A DNA stretch of 64,000 nt from Pseudomonadota bacterium (GTDB taxonomy: Bacteria; Pseudomonadota; Alphaproteobacteria; Azospirillales; Azospirillaceae): contig JAFAFA010000101.1 in the NCBI GenBank assembly GCA_023423695.1, forward strand, positions 1-64,000, in the 5' to 3' direction. How positions within the stretch are numbered: position 1 is the stretch's first letter; each line of letters opens with the position of its first letter. The translations under genes and the position numbers were made by a program. Below are positions 1 to 8,913 of the stretch, piece by piece. The notes beneath the pieces are model-generated. The model saw nothing but the letters and a program-made list of their open reading frames with translations. It did not search any database and was not told the DNA's origin.

Positions 1-2
1 GT

Positions 3-1511
3 CGGGGTGAGGGGGGCGCGTGGCGTGGAGTCGCGAGGATCCCGGCGCCTGGATTTACATCCCGCACTGCCTCCCCCTCACCCAACCCTCTCCCCGCTGG
101 AAAGAGGGTATCCGGGGCGGGAGAGGGTTTCCTCGCTGGATTCGTCGTCATCGCCGGCCTGATCCTCGCCCAGCCGGCGAATGCCCAATCCGAAGCGCCA
201 AAGGACACGCTGAAGCGCGTCGAGCAGCAGCTTCAGACCGGCAAGCAGCGCCAGCAGCAGCTGGAACGCCAGTCGCAAGCCCTGCAGTCCGAACTCGACG
301 ACCTGCGCGGCCGGCTGATCGCGCTGGCCGACCAGGCGCGTGGGCAGGAACAGGCGCTCGACCAGCTGGAGGAGACGCTCACCGCTTTGGAAGCGGAGGA
401 ACGCGAGCGCTCCGCCGGGCTGGACGCCGAACGACAGCAGATCGCCACCCTGCTGGCCGCCCTGCAGCGGTTGGCCCGCATTCCGCCGGAAGCGGCGCTG
501 GCCCGGCCTGAAAGCCCGGTCGATACCCTGCGCTCCGCCCTGCTGCTGCGCGACGCGGTGCCGGCCCTGAAGGCACGGGCCGATGCGCTGTCCCAGGCGC
601 TGACCGCGCTGGCCGACACCCGCGGCAGGCTGGTCGACCAGCGTTCCAAGGCGCTGGCGGCGCGGGTGGCGCTGGCGGAGAAGCAGGGCGAGATGAACCG
701 CCTGATCGCCCGGCGCGAGGAGCTGTCGCGCCAGACCGAGGAGGAGCGCGTCCAGGTCGGCCAGCGCATGGCGGAACTGTCCGGTCAGGCCACCGACCTG
801 CGCCAGCTGATGGAGCGGATCGAAGCCGAGCGCCGCGCCGCCATCGAGGCCGCTGCCCGCCGGGAAGCAGAACGGCGCGAGGCGGAGCGCAGGGAAGCCG
901 CCAAGCGGGAGGCGGAGAAGCGCGAGGCCGAGCGGCGTCTCGCCGCCCAGAAGGAAGCCGAGCGCAAGGAGGCCGAACGCAAACTGGCCGAACTGCGCGC
1001 CGCCGAGCAGAAGATCGCCGAACAGAAGGCCGCCGAGGAAAAGCGCGCGAAGGACGAAGCCGCCCGGGAAGCGGCACGCGAGCGCGAACTGGCCGCGAAG
1101 TCTCCGGACGGCCCTCCGGCGGTCGCCGGCATGGTGCTGCCCGCCGCCGGCAAGCTGACCACCCGCTTCGGCGAGGCCGACCGCTATGGCGCTACCAGCC
1201 GTGGCGTGACGGTCCAGACCCGCTCCGGGGCGGCCGTGGTGGCGCCGCGCGGCGGTACGATCGTGTTCGCCGGACCGTTCAAGGGCTATGGCCTCATCTT
1301 GATCGTGGAACACGGCAACGGATATCATAGTTTGATTGCGGGTTTGGGCCGGATCGACACGGCTGTCGGGCGTAAGGTGGCCGGCGGGGAACCGCTGGCG
1401 GTCATGCCGCCGGATGGCAATCCGGATCTCTATTTCGAGCTGCGACGAAACGGCCAGCCGATCAACCCGCAACGCGGGTTCGGCGCCCCGGAGGGGAAAG
1501 GACAAGGGTAG
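3..1511 (+). CDS. envC: EnvC-like murein hydrolase activator (M23/LytM domain), 5' end uncertain
   Basis: Periplasmic coiled-coil protein with a C-terminal LytM/M23-type domain. The family activates septal amidases during cell separation. A signal-peptide-like stretch (hydrophobic residues then QPANA) is encoded at about 129-190. It is followed by a long Gln/Arg/Glu-rich coiled coil, a run of KREAE/RREAE-type repeats (about 830-1090), and a C-terminal domain (about 1130-1490) with the folds of family M23 (TTRFGE, VEHGNGYHSLIAGL, DLYFELRRNGQPINP). The frame is open to the window edge and shows no ATG, GTG or TTG before codon 387, where the coiled coil has already begun. The start therefore lies upstream of the window or is unusual. 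The frame also reads through a GC-rich palindromic repeat at 70-128. The stop abuts the ctpA start, indicating one operon. Confidence 0.75.
   Translation, partial: RGEGGAWRGVARIPAPGFTSRTASPSPNPLPAGKRVSGAGEGFLAGFVVIAGLILAQPANAQSEAPKDTLKRVEQQLQTGKQRQQQLERQSQALQSELDDLRGRLIALADQARGQEQALDQLEETLTALEAEERERSAGLDAERQQIATLLAALQRLARIPPEAALARPESPVDTLRSALLLRDAVPALKARADALSQALTALADTRGRLVDQRSKALAARVALAEKQGEMNRLIARREELSRQTEEERVQVGQRMAELSGQATDLRQLMERIEAERRAAIEAAARREAERREAERREAAKREAEKREAERRLAAQKEAERKEAERKLAELRAAEQKIAEQKAAEEKRAKDEAAREAARERELAAKSPDGPPAVAGMVLPAAGKLTTRFGEADRYGATSRGVTVQTRSGAAVVAPRGGTIVFAGPFKGYGLILIVEHGNGYHSLIAGLGRIDTAVGRKVAGGEPLAVMPPDGNPDLYFELRRNGQPINPQRGFGAPEGKGQG
68..128. repeat. palindromic intergenic-type repeat, apparently inside the envC frame
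   Basis: The stretch holds CCCTCACCCAACCCTCTCCCC followed by AAAGAGGG and GGGAGAGGG, so it can fold into a GC-rich hairpin. The same CCCTCCCTAACCCTCCCC / GGGGAGGG style occurs at 22632-22784 and 44431-44531, both between genes. Here it lies in an open frame just ahead of the EnvC signal peptide. Confidence 0.5.
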
Positions 1512-2936
1512 ATGAGGATGATCAAGCGCGCCGCCACGGCGGCTGCTCTGGTGTTTCTGGGCGCCGGCGTCGCCACCGTCACCGCTCAGTCCAGCAATTC
1601 GTCGGACACCTACCGGCAGCTGAACCTGTTCGGCGACGTCTTCGAGCGCGTCCGCGCCGAATATGTCGAATCGGTCACCGACGAACAGCTGATCGAGTCG
1701 GCGATCAACGGGATGCTGACCTCGCTCGACCCGCATTCCAGCTATCTGAACAAGAAAAGCTTCCAGGATATGCAGGTGCAGACCCGCGGCGAATTCGGCG
1801 GGCTGGGCATCGAGGTGACGATGGAGAACGGCCTGGTGAAGGTCGTGTCGCCCATCGACGATACCCCGGCCTTCCGCGCCGGCCTGCAGCCAGGCGACCT
1901 GATCGTCCAGCTGAACGGCGAGGCGGTGATGGGCCTCAGCCTGAACGAGGCGGTGGAGAAGATGCGCGGCCCCATCGGCAGCGAGCTGAAGGTCACCGTC
2001 CGCCGCGGCGAGGCGGGCGAACCCTTCACCGTGTCGCTGACCCGCGCCGTCATCAAGGTGCAGTCGGTCCGCTATCGCACGGAAGGCGACATCGGCTACA
2101 TCCGCGTCACCAGCTTCAACGAGCAGACGCAGAGCGGGCTGGAGAAGGCGATCTCCTCCATCCAGCAGCAGCTGGGCGACAAGCTGAAGGGCTTTGTGCT
2201 CGACCTGCGCAACAATCCGGGCGGCCTGCTCGACCAGGCGGTGTCGGTGTCCGATACCTTCCTGGAGAAGGGCGAGATCGTGTCGACCCGCGGCCGGCGC
2301 ACGGAGGAGGGCACCCGTTTCAACGCCAAGCCGGGCGACCTGACCAAGGGGCTGCCCATCGTGGTGCTGATCAACGGCGGTTCGGCCTCGGCCTCGGAAA
2401 TCGTCGCCGGCGCGCTGCAGGACCACAAGCGCGCCATCATCATGGGCACCCAGACCTTCGGCAAGGGATCGGTCCAGACCATCATCCCGCTGCCCGGCCA
2501 TGGCGCCATGCGGCTGACCACGGCGCGCTACTACACGCCGTCGGGCCGGTCGATCCAGCAGCTGGGCATCACCCCGGATATCGAGGTGCATGTCGCCAAG
2601 GTGGAGGATCTGGACAAGAACATCGTCCGCCGCCGCGAGGCCGACCTGAAGGGCGCGCTGGTCAATCCCGACGCCGCCAACAAGGCGCCCCGTCCGGCCA
2701 CCACCAACCCGGCGGCACCCGGAACTCCGGCCGCTCCGAATCCGGCGGCTCCGGGCGCCGGTGCGCCTCCGGCCGCTCCGGGGGCCGCTCCCGGGGCTGC
2801 TCCTGCGCCTGGGGCTGCGCCGACCGACGGCGCCGCTGCGGAAGGGGCCGAGCCGCCCTTCGACTTCCAGCTCGCCCGCGCGCTGGATCTGCTGCGCGGC
2901 GTCGCCCTGTTCCAGCAGCGCGCTTCGGCGCGCTGA
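1512..2936 (+). CDS. ctpA: S41 carboxy-terminal processing peptidase (CtpA)
   Basis: Periplasmic serine protease of the S41 family, 474 aa. It has an N-terminal signal-like segment (AAALVFLGAGVATVTAQ) and then a PDZ domain at about residues 95-175 (GGLGIEV, GLQPGDLIVQLNGE). The catalytic core contains NGGSASASEIVAG (nucleophile Ser) and the Lys motif TFGKGSVQ about 25 residues later, the expected Ser-Lys dyad. The C-terminal 100 residues are Ala/Pro-rich low complexity and precede a short conserved-looking tail. The stop of envC and the ATG here are adjacent (TAGATG); a second ATG six bases on is an alternative start. Family members trim C-termini of envelope proteins. The position after envC fits an envelope-maintenance operon. 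Confidence 0.93.
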   Translation: MRMIKRAATAAALVFLGAGVATVTAQSSNSSDTYRQLNLFGDVFERVRAEYVESVTDEQLIESAINGMLTSLDPHSSYLNKKSFQDMQVQTRGEFGGLGIEVTMENGLVKVVSPIDDTPAFRAGLQPGDLIVQLNGEAVMGLSLNEAVEKMRGPIGSELKVTVRRGEAGEPFTVSLTRAVIKVQSVRYRTEGDIGYIRVTSFNEQTQSGLEKAISSIQQQLGDKLKGFVLDLRNNPGGLLDQAVSVSDTFLEKGEIVSTRGRRTEEGTRFNAKPGDLTKGLPIVVLINGGSASASEIVAGALQDHKRAIIMGTQTFGKGSVQTIIPLPGHGAMRLTTARYYTPSGRSIQQLGITPDIEVHVAKVEDLDKNIVRRREADLKGALVNPDAANKAPRPATTNPAAPGTPAAPNPAAPGAGAPPAAPGAAPGAAPAPGAAPTDGAAAEGAEPPFDFQLARALDLLRGVALFQQRASAR

Positions 2937-2951
2937 CCGGGGCCGACGACG

Positions 2952-4106
2952 GTGAAGGCTCCCGCTCTGCTCGGTCGTCTGCGGTTCGATGTCCGGGGCT
3001 TGCGCCCCGGGCTCGGCTGGCTGCGCCGCATCCGTGGTGGAGCGGGACCTCGCAAGCCGCTGTCCAAGCCGCTTCTGGGTGCCGTCGCCCTGGTGGCGGT
3101 CGCCTATGCCGGGCTGGGCGGATGGCTCGCGCTGAACGCCGACGCGACGCGGGAGGCGTGGCAGGCGTCCATACCCTCGACCACGGTGGCGGTCGCTCCA
3201 CTGCCGCCGCCACCGAAGCCGGAGCCGAAGGTCGCGGCACCGGCGGCGCCATTGCCGACCGACGCCGCCCCGCTGCCCCTGCCGGGCGTCCCCGCGGCGG
3301 CGGTGACGCTGGTCCCGGCTCCGGTGCCGGGGCTGGTGGAGGACAGCCGCAGCGGCCCGCTGCCGCGCATCGCCCAGGACGGGCGCAAGCCCTGGCAGGT
3401 CTATGCCCGGCCCTTCCCGGCGACCGACAAGCGCCCGCGCGTGGCCATCGTCATGTCGGACCTGGGCCTCAGCGGGGTCACCACCGGCAATGCGCTGGCG
3501 AAGCTGCCGCCCGGCATCACCCTGGCCTTCCTGCCCTATGCCGAGCGGCTGGACGACTGGGTCGAGCGCGCCCGCACCAAGGGGCACGAGGTGATGCTGT
3601 CGGTGCCGATGGAGCCGCTGAACTACCCGCGCGACGATCCCGGCCCCAACGCGCTGCTGACCATGCTCGGCCCCGACCGCAATGTGGAGCGGCTGGAATG
3701 GTCGCTGGGCAAGGCGGTGGGCTATGTCGGCATCACCAGCACCACCGGCAGCAAATTCACCGCCAACCCGGCGGCGATGCAGCCGGTGATCGATGCGCTG
3801 AAGGCACGTGGCCTGCTTCTGGTCGATGCCCGTGCCAACCCGAAGAGCGTCGCCGGACCCCTCGCCAATCTGGCCGGCGTGCCGCGGGCGCTGGGCGACC
3901 GCATCATCGACCGCGACCTGTCGCGCGGCGCCATCGACGACCAGCTGCGGGAGCTGGAGGAGCTTGCCAAGACCAACGGTGCCGCCGTCGGCTTCGCATC
4001 CCCCTATCCGACGACGATCGAGCGCCTCAATCTGTGGCTGACCGCTCTGGCCGATCGCGGCATCGCTCTGGCTCCGGTGTCGGCAGTGGTCAACATCCAG
4101 AAATAG
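2952..4106 (+). CDS. divergent polysaccharide deacetylase family protein
   Basis: 384-aa protein with a GTG start 15 bp after ctpA. One N-terminal transmembrane segment (about residues 40-56, LLGAVALVAVAYAGLGGWLA) is followed by a Pro/Ala-rich linker. From about residue 155 comes a divergent polysaccharide deacetylase domain (RVAIVMSDLGLSG, ITLAFLPYAERLDDWVERARTKGHEVMLSVPMEP, DARANPKS). This domain family is seen behind envC and ctpA in many alphaproteobacteria, which suggests a role in peptidoglycan or periplasmic glycan turnover. Substrate is unknown. The tail of the operon ends here; the next gene is 120 bp away. Confidence 0.85.
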   Translation: MKAPALLGRLRFDVRGLRPGLGWLRRIRGGAGPRKPLSKPLLGAVALVAVAYAGLGGWLALNADATREAWQASIPSTTVAVAPLPPPPKPEPKVAAPAAPLPTDAAPLPLPGVPAAAVTLVPAPVPGLVEDSRSGPLPRIAQDGRKPWQVYARPFPATDKRPRVAIVMSDLGLSGVTTGNALAKLPPGITLAFLPYAERLDDWVERARTKGHEVMLSVPMEPLNYPRDDPGPNALLTMLGPDRNVERLEWSLGKAVGYVGITSTTGSKFTANPAAMQPVIDALKARGLLLVDARANPKSVAGPLANLAGVPRALGDRIIDRDLSRGAIDDQLRELEELAKTNGAAVGFASPYPTTIERLNLWLTALADRGIALAPVSAVVNIQK

Positions 4107-4226
4107 CGGTTGCGACCGCACACCCGATGTGACAACCCGCGTCGGGTGCTTGCGCGTGTGTGCCTTGCTTCACTGCGCCCAATGCGGGAATATCTCCGCC
4201 GGATTTCGAATTGGCGGAGAGGGCGG

Positions 4227-4805
4227 ATGTTTCATCCGGAAGCGCTGGAGCCCATCGTCGCGTTCCTGCGCGGCATCGGCATGCAGGTGGAGTATGGCGA
4301 GGGCGGGCGCGACGGCTTCCTGCCCGGCGTGAACATCCATGCCGGCGCGATCCATGTCGATCCGGAAACCCTGAAGGGACCCGGCGACCTGCTGCATGAG
4401 GCAGGGCACATCATCGTCCTGCCGCGCCGGTATTGGCCGCTGGTGGGCCGTGACCTGCAAGCGGACATCGATGGCATCCTCGCCGAACAAACCGAACGGG
4501 ACGGCACGCCCGATCCGGTCCTGACCCGGGCGGCCCGCCAGGGCGAGTTCATGTCGCAGGCCTGGTCCTACGCCGTCGTCCACCATCTGGGCTTGCCGCA
4601 GGGTTGCCTGTTCTTCCCCGGTTCCTACCAATACACCGACTATCAGGGCATCCACCCGATGCAGGCCTGGATTGAGCAGGGAACCCATTTCGGCCTGATC
4701 AATCTGGCGCAGGCCGACTTCACCGGCTATGCCGGGATGTTCGCCTATATGGGCAACAACGGGCTGGCGCCGTTCCCACAGATGGCGAAGTGGACGTTGG
4801 ATTGA
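4227..4805 (+). CDS. hypothetical protein with HExxH motif
   Basis: 192-aa protein. I chose the ATG at 4227 because GGCGGAGAGGGCGG lies just before it; the frame is open further upstream to 4110 but that stretch is Arg/Cys-rich and looks non-coding. Residues 57-61 read HEAGH in the context DLLHEAGHIIVLP, a possible zinc-binding HExxH helix. No signal peptide or membrane segment is visible, so the protein is probably cytoplasmic. A role as a metallopeptidase is possible but not shown; I do not recognise a named family. Confidence 0.7.
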   Translation: MFHPEALEPIVAFLRGIGMQVEYGEGGRDGFLPGVNIHAGAIHVDPETLKGPGDLLHEAGHIIVLPRRYWPLVGRDLQADIDGILAEQTERDGTPDPVLTRAARQGEFMSQAWSYAVVHHLGLPQGCLFFPGSYQYTDYQGIHPMQAWIEQGTHFGLINLAQADFTGYAGMFAYMGNNGLAPFPQMAKWTLD

Positions 4806-4826
4806 GGGGCGTTCAGCGCCGCCCCC

Positions 4827-5480
4827 TCACCCGCAAAGCGCATCCCAATCCAGCGACCCCGGATCCTCCACCAGATGGTCGACGGTGTCGAACACCACGG
4901 CGGGGTGCTGGGGCCAGGCGATGGTCAGCATGCCGGCGGCCTTGGCGCTGCGGGCGCCGGTGGGGCTGTCCTCGATCACCGCGCAGGCTTCCGGGGGCAG
5001 GCCCAGCATCTTCGCGGCCAGCAGGTAGGGCTCCGGATGGGGCTTGCCGTTGGCGACGTCCTCGCGGGCGATGCTGAAGCGGAAATGCGGGATCGACATG
5101 GCGCGCATGTTGGCGTCGACGATCATGCGCCCGCCGTTCGACACGCAGGCCTGCGCCAGCCCGCGGGCGGCGAAGGCCTCCACCAGGGCGAAGGCGCCCT
5201 CGCGCGGGCGGACCTGATGGACGCTGGCGACATACTGGGAGTTGATCTCGTCGGCCCAGGCATGCAGGTCGATGGGGAAGGGACGGCGTGCGTGCAGGGC
5301 GGCGTAGATTTCGCGGAAGGAGGCGCCAAGCATGGCGTGGCACTCCTCGTCGCTCAATTCATGGCCGTAGCCGCGGCAGATATTGACGGTGATCTGCTGG
5401 TGCCAGGGCTCGCTGTCCATCAGCGTGCCGTCGATGTCCCACAGGACGGCCCGGATCGGGCTGCGGTTCGGGCTGGTCAT
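4827..5480 (-). CDS. HAD-superfamily hydrolase (phosphatase)
   Basis: 217-aa haloacid-dehalogenase-type hydrolase. Motif I is visible near the N-terminus (LWDIDGTLMDSEPWH, nucleophile Asp), motif II as ACVSNGGR, and motif III/IV as KPHPEPYLLAA and CAVIEDSPTGARSAKAAGM. These place it in the beta-phosphoglucomutase/phosphoglycolate phosphatase-like subfamily. The substrate cannot be read from sequence. Its ATG overlaps the proB stop by 4 bp (ATGA), so it is translationally coupled as the last gene of the rplU-rpmA-obg-proB operon. Confidence 0.88.
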   Translation of the reverse strand: MTSPNRSPIRAVLWDIDGTLMDSEPWHQQITVNICRGYGHELSDEECHAMLGASFREIYAALHARRPFPIDLHAWADEINSQYVASVHQVRPREGAFALVEAFAARGLAQACVSNGGRMIVDANMRAMSIPHFRFSIAREDVANGKPHPEPYLLAAKMLGLPPEACAVIEDSPTGARSAKAAGMLTIAWPQHPAVVFDTVDHLVEDPGSLDWDALCG

Positions 5481-6616
5481 CGCACCACCAGATCGTCGCG
5501 GTGGATCATCTCGTCACGCCCCTGATAGCCCAGGATCTCCGGGATCTCGGTGCTCTTGTGGCGCAGGATCTTGCGGGCGTCGTCGGCGCTGTAGGCGACG
5601 AGGCCGCGGGCGACCTCGCGCCCTTCCTGGGTGCGGACGATCACGACGTCGCCGCGGTCGAACTCGCCCTGCACGGCGGTGACGCCGGCCGGCAGCAGGC
5701 TTGCGCCGTGCGACAGGGCGCGCGTGGCGCCGTCATCGACCACCAGCACGCCGGTGGCGTTGACATGGCCGGCGATCCAGGCCTTGCGGGCGCTGGTCGG
5801 CTCGGCCGACGGCAGGAACCAGGTGCAGAGCGCGCCGCCATCCTCCGGCCGCCGTTCCAGCGCCGCCAGCGGGTTCATGCGCTTGCCCTTGGCGATGACC
5901 ATGCGGCAGCCGGCCGCCAGGGCGACGCGCGCCGCGGCGATCTTGGTCACCATGCCGCCGCTGCTGTAGCCGGGGGGCGGCTCGCCGGCCATGCCCTCGA
6001 TCTCCGGCGTCAGTTCGCGCACGGTGGGGATGTGGTGGGCGTCCGGGTCCTTGCGCGGGTCGGCGGTGTAGAGGCCGTCGATGTCCGACAGCAGCACCAG
6101 CGTGTCGGCGCTGACCATCTGCGCCACGCGGGCGGCCAGCCGGTCGTTGTCGCCGAAGCGGATTTCGGCGGTGGCGACCGTGTCGTTCTCGTTGATGACG
6201 GGAACGGCGCCCAGCTTCAGCAGAGTGTCGATGGTGTTGCGGGCGTTCAGGTGGCGCCGACGCTCCTCCGTGTCCTCCAGCGTCACCAGGACCTGGGCGA
6301 CGGTGACGTCGTGGCGGGCCAGCGTTTCCTGATAGGCGTGGGCTAGACGGATCTGACCGGTGGCGGCGGCCGCCTGCTTCTCCTCCAGCTTCAACGCCCG
6401 GCCTACGAGGCCCAGATGCTCCCGCCCGCAGGCGACGGCGCCGGAGGTGACGATCACCACCTCCTGCCCGCGCTTGCGGCAGGCGGCGACGTCGTCGGCC
6501 AGCGCGTCGAGCCAGTCCCGGCGGATTTGCCGGGTTTCCCCATCGACCAGAAGGGCCGAGCCGATCTTCACGACCAGCCGGCGGGATTCGAGAAGGGTAG
6601 GGGCGTCAAGCGCCAT
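5477..6616 (-). CDS. proB: glutamate 5-kinase
   Basis: 379-aa enzyme that phosphorylates L-glutamate in the first step of proline synthesis. The amino-acid kinase domain starts LVVKIGSALLVD and carries VVIVTSGAVACGREHLGL, NENDTVAT and LLSDIDGLYTADPR. A C-terminal PUA domain covers roughly the last 90 residues (RALSHGASLLPAGVTAV). The reading frame is open 38 codons further upstream, but that extension is Arg/Thr-rich and overlaps the acidic tail of Obg. The MALDAPTLL start gives an 11-bp overlap with obg and the normal family length. The obg-proB order is common in bacteria. Confidence 0.95.
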   Translation of the reverse strand: MALDAPTLLESRRLVVKIGSALLVDGETRQIRRDWLDALADDVAACRKRGQEVVIVTSGAVACGREHLGLVGRALKLEEKQAAAATGQIRLAHAYQETLARHDVTVAQVLVTLEDTEERRRHLNARNTIDTLLKLGAVPVINENDTVATAEIRFGDNDRLAARVAQMVSADTLVLLSDIDGLYTADPRKDPDAHHIPTVRELTPEIEGMAGEPPPGYSSGGMVTKIAAARVALAAGCRMVIAKGKRMNPLAALERRPEDGGALCTWFLPSAEPTSARKAWIAGHVNATGVLVVDDGATRALSHGASLLPAGVTAVQGEFDRGDVVIVRTQEGREVARGLVAYSADDARKILRHKSTEIPEILGYQGRDEMIHRDDLVVR

Positions 6617-7898
6617 GGCGGGAGGTTCCGTCCGTATCGTCGTCCGAGCCGTCCTCTTCGCCCTCCGGCTCATCCCCGTCAAGGGCTTCGTCCGAGTCGC
6701 TCTCCGGCTCTTCGCCTTCCAACTCGTCACCCTCTTCGAGTTCGCCCTCTTCCAGGTCGCCTTCCTCGAAGTCCTCGTCCTCGCCGCCGACCCATTCGCC
6801 GGTTTCGTCGTCCCACTGCATCTCGCCGTCGTCGGGCAGCTTCTGGCCGACCGGCGGGCGCGGGATGGACCGGGTCGCGGGGGCGTGAATGACCTCGGGC
6901 TCTTCCGCCTTGGATTCCTTGATGACCGTCAGCAGCCGGTACAGCACCTGCTTCACGCCGTCGCCGGTGGCGCCGGACAGCACCATCACCTCGGCGCCCG
7001 AGGCTTCCTCCAGCGCCTTCTTCTTTTCCTCGATCTCCTCGTCGAGCAGGGCGTCGGACTTGTTCAGCCCGATCACTTCCAGCTTGTCGGCAAGGTTGCC
7101 GCCATAGGCCTCCAGCTCGTTCCGGATCGTGCGGTAGGAGGCGACGACGTCGTCGGCCGTGCCGTCGATCAGGTGCAGCAGGATGCGCGAGCGCTCGACA
7201 TGACCAAGGAAACGGTCGCCCAGCCCATGCCCCTCATGCGCGCCCTCAATCAGGCCGGGGATATCGGCGATCACGAACTCTTCGTCACCGGCGCGGACGA
7301 CGCCCAGGTTGGGAGCCAGCGTGGTGAAGGGATAATCGGCGATCTTCGGCTTGGCCGCGGTGGTCGCCGCCAGGAAGGTAGACTTGCCGGCATTGGGCAG
7401 GCCCAGCAGGCCGGCATCGGCGATCAGCTTGAGCCGCAGCCAGACCCACTGCTCCTGCCCCGGCCAGCCGGGGTGGAACTTGCGCGGCGCCCGGTTGGTC
7501 GGCGTCTTGAAGTGCGCGTTGCCGTGCCCGCCGTCGCCGCCGCGCAGGAAGACGCGGCGCTGGCCGGCCTCGGTCAGGTCGCACAGCACCGTTTCCTGGT
7601 TCTCGTCCAGGATCTGGGTGCCGACCGGCACGCGCAGGACGACATCCTCGCCGCGCGCGCCGTTGCGGTTGCTGCCCATGCCGTGATGGCCGCGCTGCGC
7701 CTTGAAGTGCTGCTTGTAGCGGTAGTCGATCAGCGTGTTCAGGCCGTCCGCCGCCTCGATGATCACGTCCCCGCCCCGTCCGCCGTCGCCGCCGTCGGGA
7801 CCGCCGAACTCGATGAACTTCTCGCGCCGGAACGCCACGGCGCCGGGACCGCCGTCACCGCTCTTCAGGAAGACCTTGGCTTGATCGAGAAACTTCAT
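6606..7898 (-). CDS. obg: GTPase Obg/CgtA
   Basis: 430-aa ribosome-associated GTPase. Residues 1-158 form the glycine-rich Obg domain (FLKSGDGGPGAVAFRREKF, GGDGGRGGDVI). The G domain follows with the P-loop GLPNAGKS, the switch I region YPFTTLAPNLG, the G3 motif DIPGLIEGA and NKSD. The C-terminal 70 residues are strongly acidic (Glu/Asp tracts), typical of alphaproteobacterial Obg. It acts in large-subunit assembly and stress signalling. It lies about 150 bp downstream of rpmA, with a terminator-like hairpin between. Confidence 0.97.
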   Translation of the reverse strand: MKFLDQAKVFLKSGDGGPGAVAFRREKFIEFGGPDGGDGGRGGDVIIEAADGLNTLIDYRYKQHFKAQRGHHGMGSNRNGARGEDVVLRVPVGTQILDENQETVLCDLTEAGQRRVFLRGGDGGHGNAHFKTPTNRAPRKFHPGWPGQEQWVWLRLKLIADAGLLGLPNAGKSTFLAATTAAKPKIADYPFTTLAPNLGVVRAGDEEFVIADIPGLIEGAHEGHGLGDRFLGHVERSRILLHLIDGTADDVVASYRTIRNELEAYGGNLADKLEVIGLNKSDALLDEEIEEKKKALEEASGAEVMVLSGATGDGVKQVLYRLLTVIKESKAEEPEVIHAPATRSIPRPPVGQKLPDDGEMQWDDETGEWVGGEDEDFEEGDLEEGELEEGDELEGEEPESDSDEALDGDEPEGEEDGSDDDTDGTSRHGA

Positions 7899-7953
7899 CG
7901 GAGGACCTTGCCCGTAAACGGAAGGGAAACCGGCAGCGGGACGGTACCGGACT

Positions 7954-7993
7954 CAAAACGAAAATCGGGGAGCCGGTCGCCCGGTCCCCCGAT
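7954..7993 (-). terminator. hairpin with T-run downstream of rpmA
   Basis: Read on the minus strand, ATCGGGGGACCGG-GCGA-CCGGCTCCCCGAT forms a strong stem followed by TTTTCGTTTT. It lies between rpmA and obg, so it probably ends much of the ribosomal-protein transcript or lets only part of it continue into obg. Confidence 0.75.
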
Positions 7994-8047
7994 CTTATCC
8001 CACAAGCGTGCAGGCCTGCGACACAGGCCGCGCAACGACCTTAATGG

Positions 8048-8332
8048 TTACTCGGCAGCGACGGCCGGAACCTGGTCGTTGGCCGGAACGACGTTCACGA
8101 AAGTGCGGCCGTTCGAGCTGTGCTTGAAGTAAACCTGGCCGTCGGCCATCGCGAACAGGGTGTGGTCGCGGCCGAGACCGACGTTCTCGCCCGGGTGGAA
8201 CTTCGTGCCACGCTGACGGACGATGATGTTGCCGGAGACGACGTTCTCGCCACCGAAACGCTTCACGCCGAGACGGCGACCGGCGGAGTCACGGCCGTTG
8301 CGGGACGAGCCGCCTGCCTTTTTGTGTGCCAT
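8048..8332 (-). CDS. rpmA: 50S ribosomal protein L27
   Basis: 94-aa L27. The N-terminus MAHKKAGGSSRNGRDS, the RLGVKRFGGENV stretch and IIVRQRGTKFHPG are family hallmarks. The N-terminal arm normally reaches the peptidyl transferase centre. It lies 55 bp downstream of rplU in the usual rplU-rpmA-obg order. Confidence 0.98.
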   Translation of the reverse strand: MAHKKAGGSSRNGRDSAGRRLGVKRFGGENVVSGNIIVRQRGTKFHPGENVGLGRDHTLFAMADGQVYFKHSSNGRTFVNVVPANDQVPAVAAE

Positions 8333-8387
8333 GGGGTGTTGCTCCTAAACTGAAGATGCGCCTGAACGCCGGACCGGGAGACCCGGA

Positions 8388-8705
8388 TCAGGCGGCGCCG
8401 TTGATGCCGGTGATGCGCAGGACGGTCAGGTCCTGGCGGTGGCCGTTCTTGCGGCGGTAGTTCTGGCGGCGCTTCTTCTTGAAGACGATGATCTTCGGGC
8501 CGCGATCCTGGGCGACGACCTCGGCGACGACCGAGGCGCCGGCCACGGTCGGGGTGCCGATGGTGGTGTTGCCTGCGTCGCCGACCATCAGCACGTCATC
8601 GAGCGTGATGGAGGCGCCAGCATCGGCCTCGAGCTTCTCAACACGGATCACGTCGCCATTGGCGACCTTGTACTGCTTGCCGCCGGTGCGGATCACTGCA
8701 AACAT
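8388..8705 (-). CDS. rplU: 50S ribosomal protein L21
   Basis: 105-aa L21 starting MFAVIRTGGKQYKV. The frame has another ATG three codons upstream (MTTMFAV), but the internal Met matches the normal L21 start. The C-terminal RNA-binding motif KKKRRQNYRRKNGHRQ is present. It is the first gene of the leftward operon; its promoter must lie in the region shared with the divergent tRNA-Ser gene. Confidence 0.97.
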   Translation of the reverse strand: MFAVIRTGGKQYKVANGDVIRVEKLEADAGASITLDDVLMVGDAGNTTIGTPTVAGASVVAEVVAQDRGPKIIVFKKKRRQNYRRKNGHRQDLTVLRITGINGAA

Positions 8706-8858
8706 TGTCGTCACTGCCTATGTCAAAACAAACGGCGGGCTTCTCGCCCACCGTTCGATGCGCAAGCCCGTTCATGGGAGCGACGATCTATACTCAGGAG
8801 GGGCCCGGAGTCAACAGGGATGCGGCCCAAAAGCTTCGCATTTTTCCGCAAAAAAGGC

Positions 8859-8885
8859 TTGCACGGCCGCAGGCGTTTATATAGG
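8859..8885 (+). promoter_or_regulatory. probable tRNA-Ser promoter
   Basis: TTGCAC (8859-8864) is followed by TATATAGG at 8878-8885, about 30 bp before the mature tRNA-Ser 5' end. Spacing to TATAGG is 15 bp, a little short. This is an inference from position and consensus only. Confidence 0.4.
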
Positions 8886-8913
8886 TTCCGCCCACCCCGC
8901 CAAACGGGGCAGC

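Noticed and set aside
78..4121. Very long minus-strand open frame across envC, ctpA and the deacetylase
   Set aside because: It is the antisense of three recognisable genes in high-GC DNA, and its translation is Arg/Gly/His-rich without motifs.
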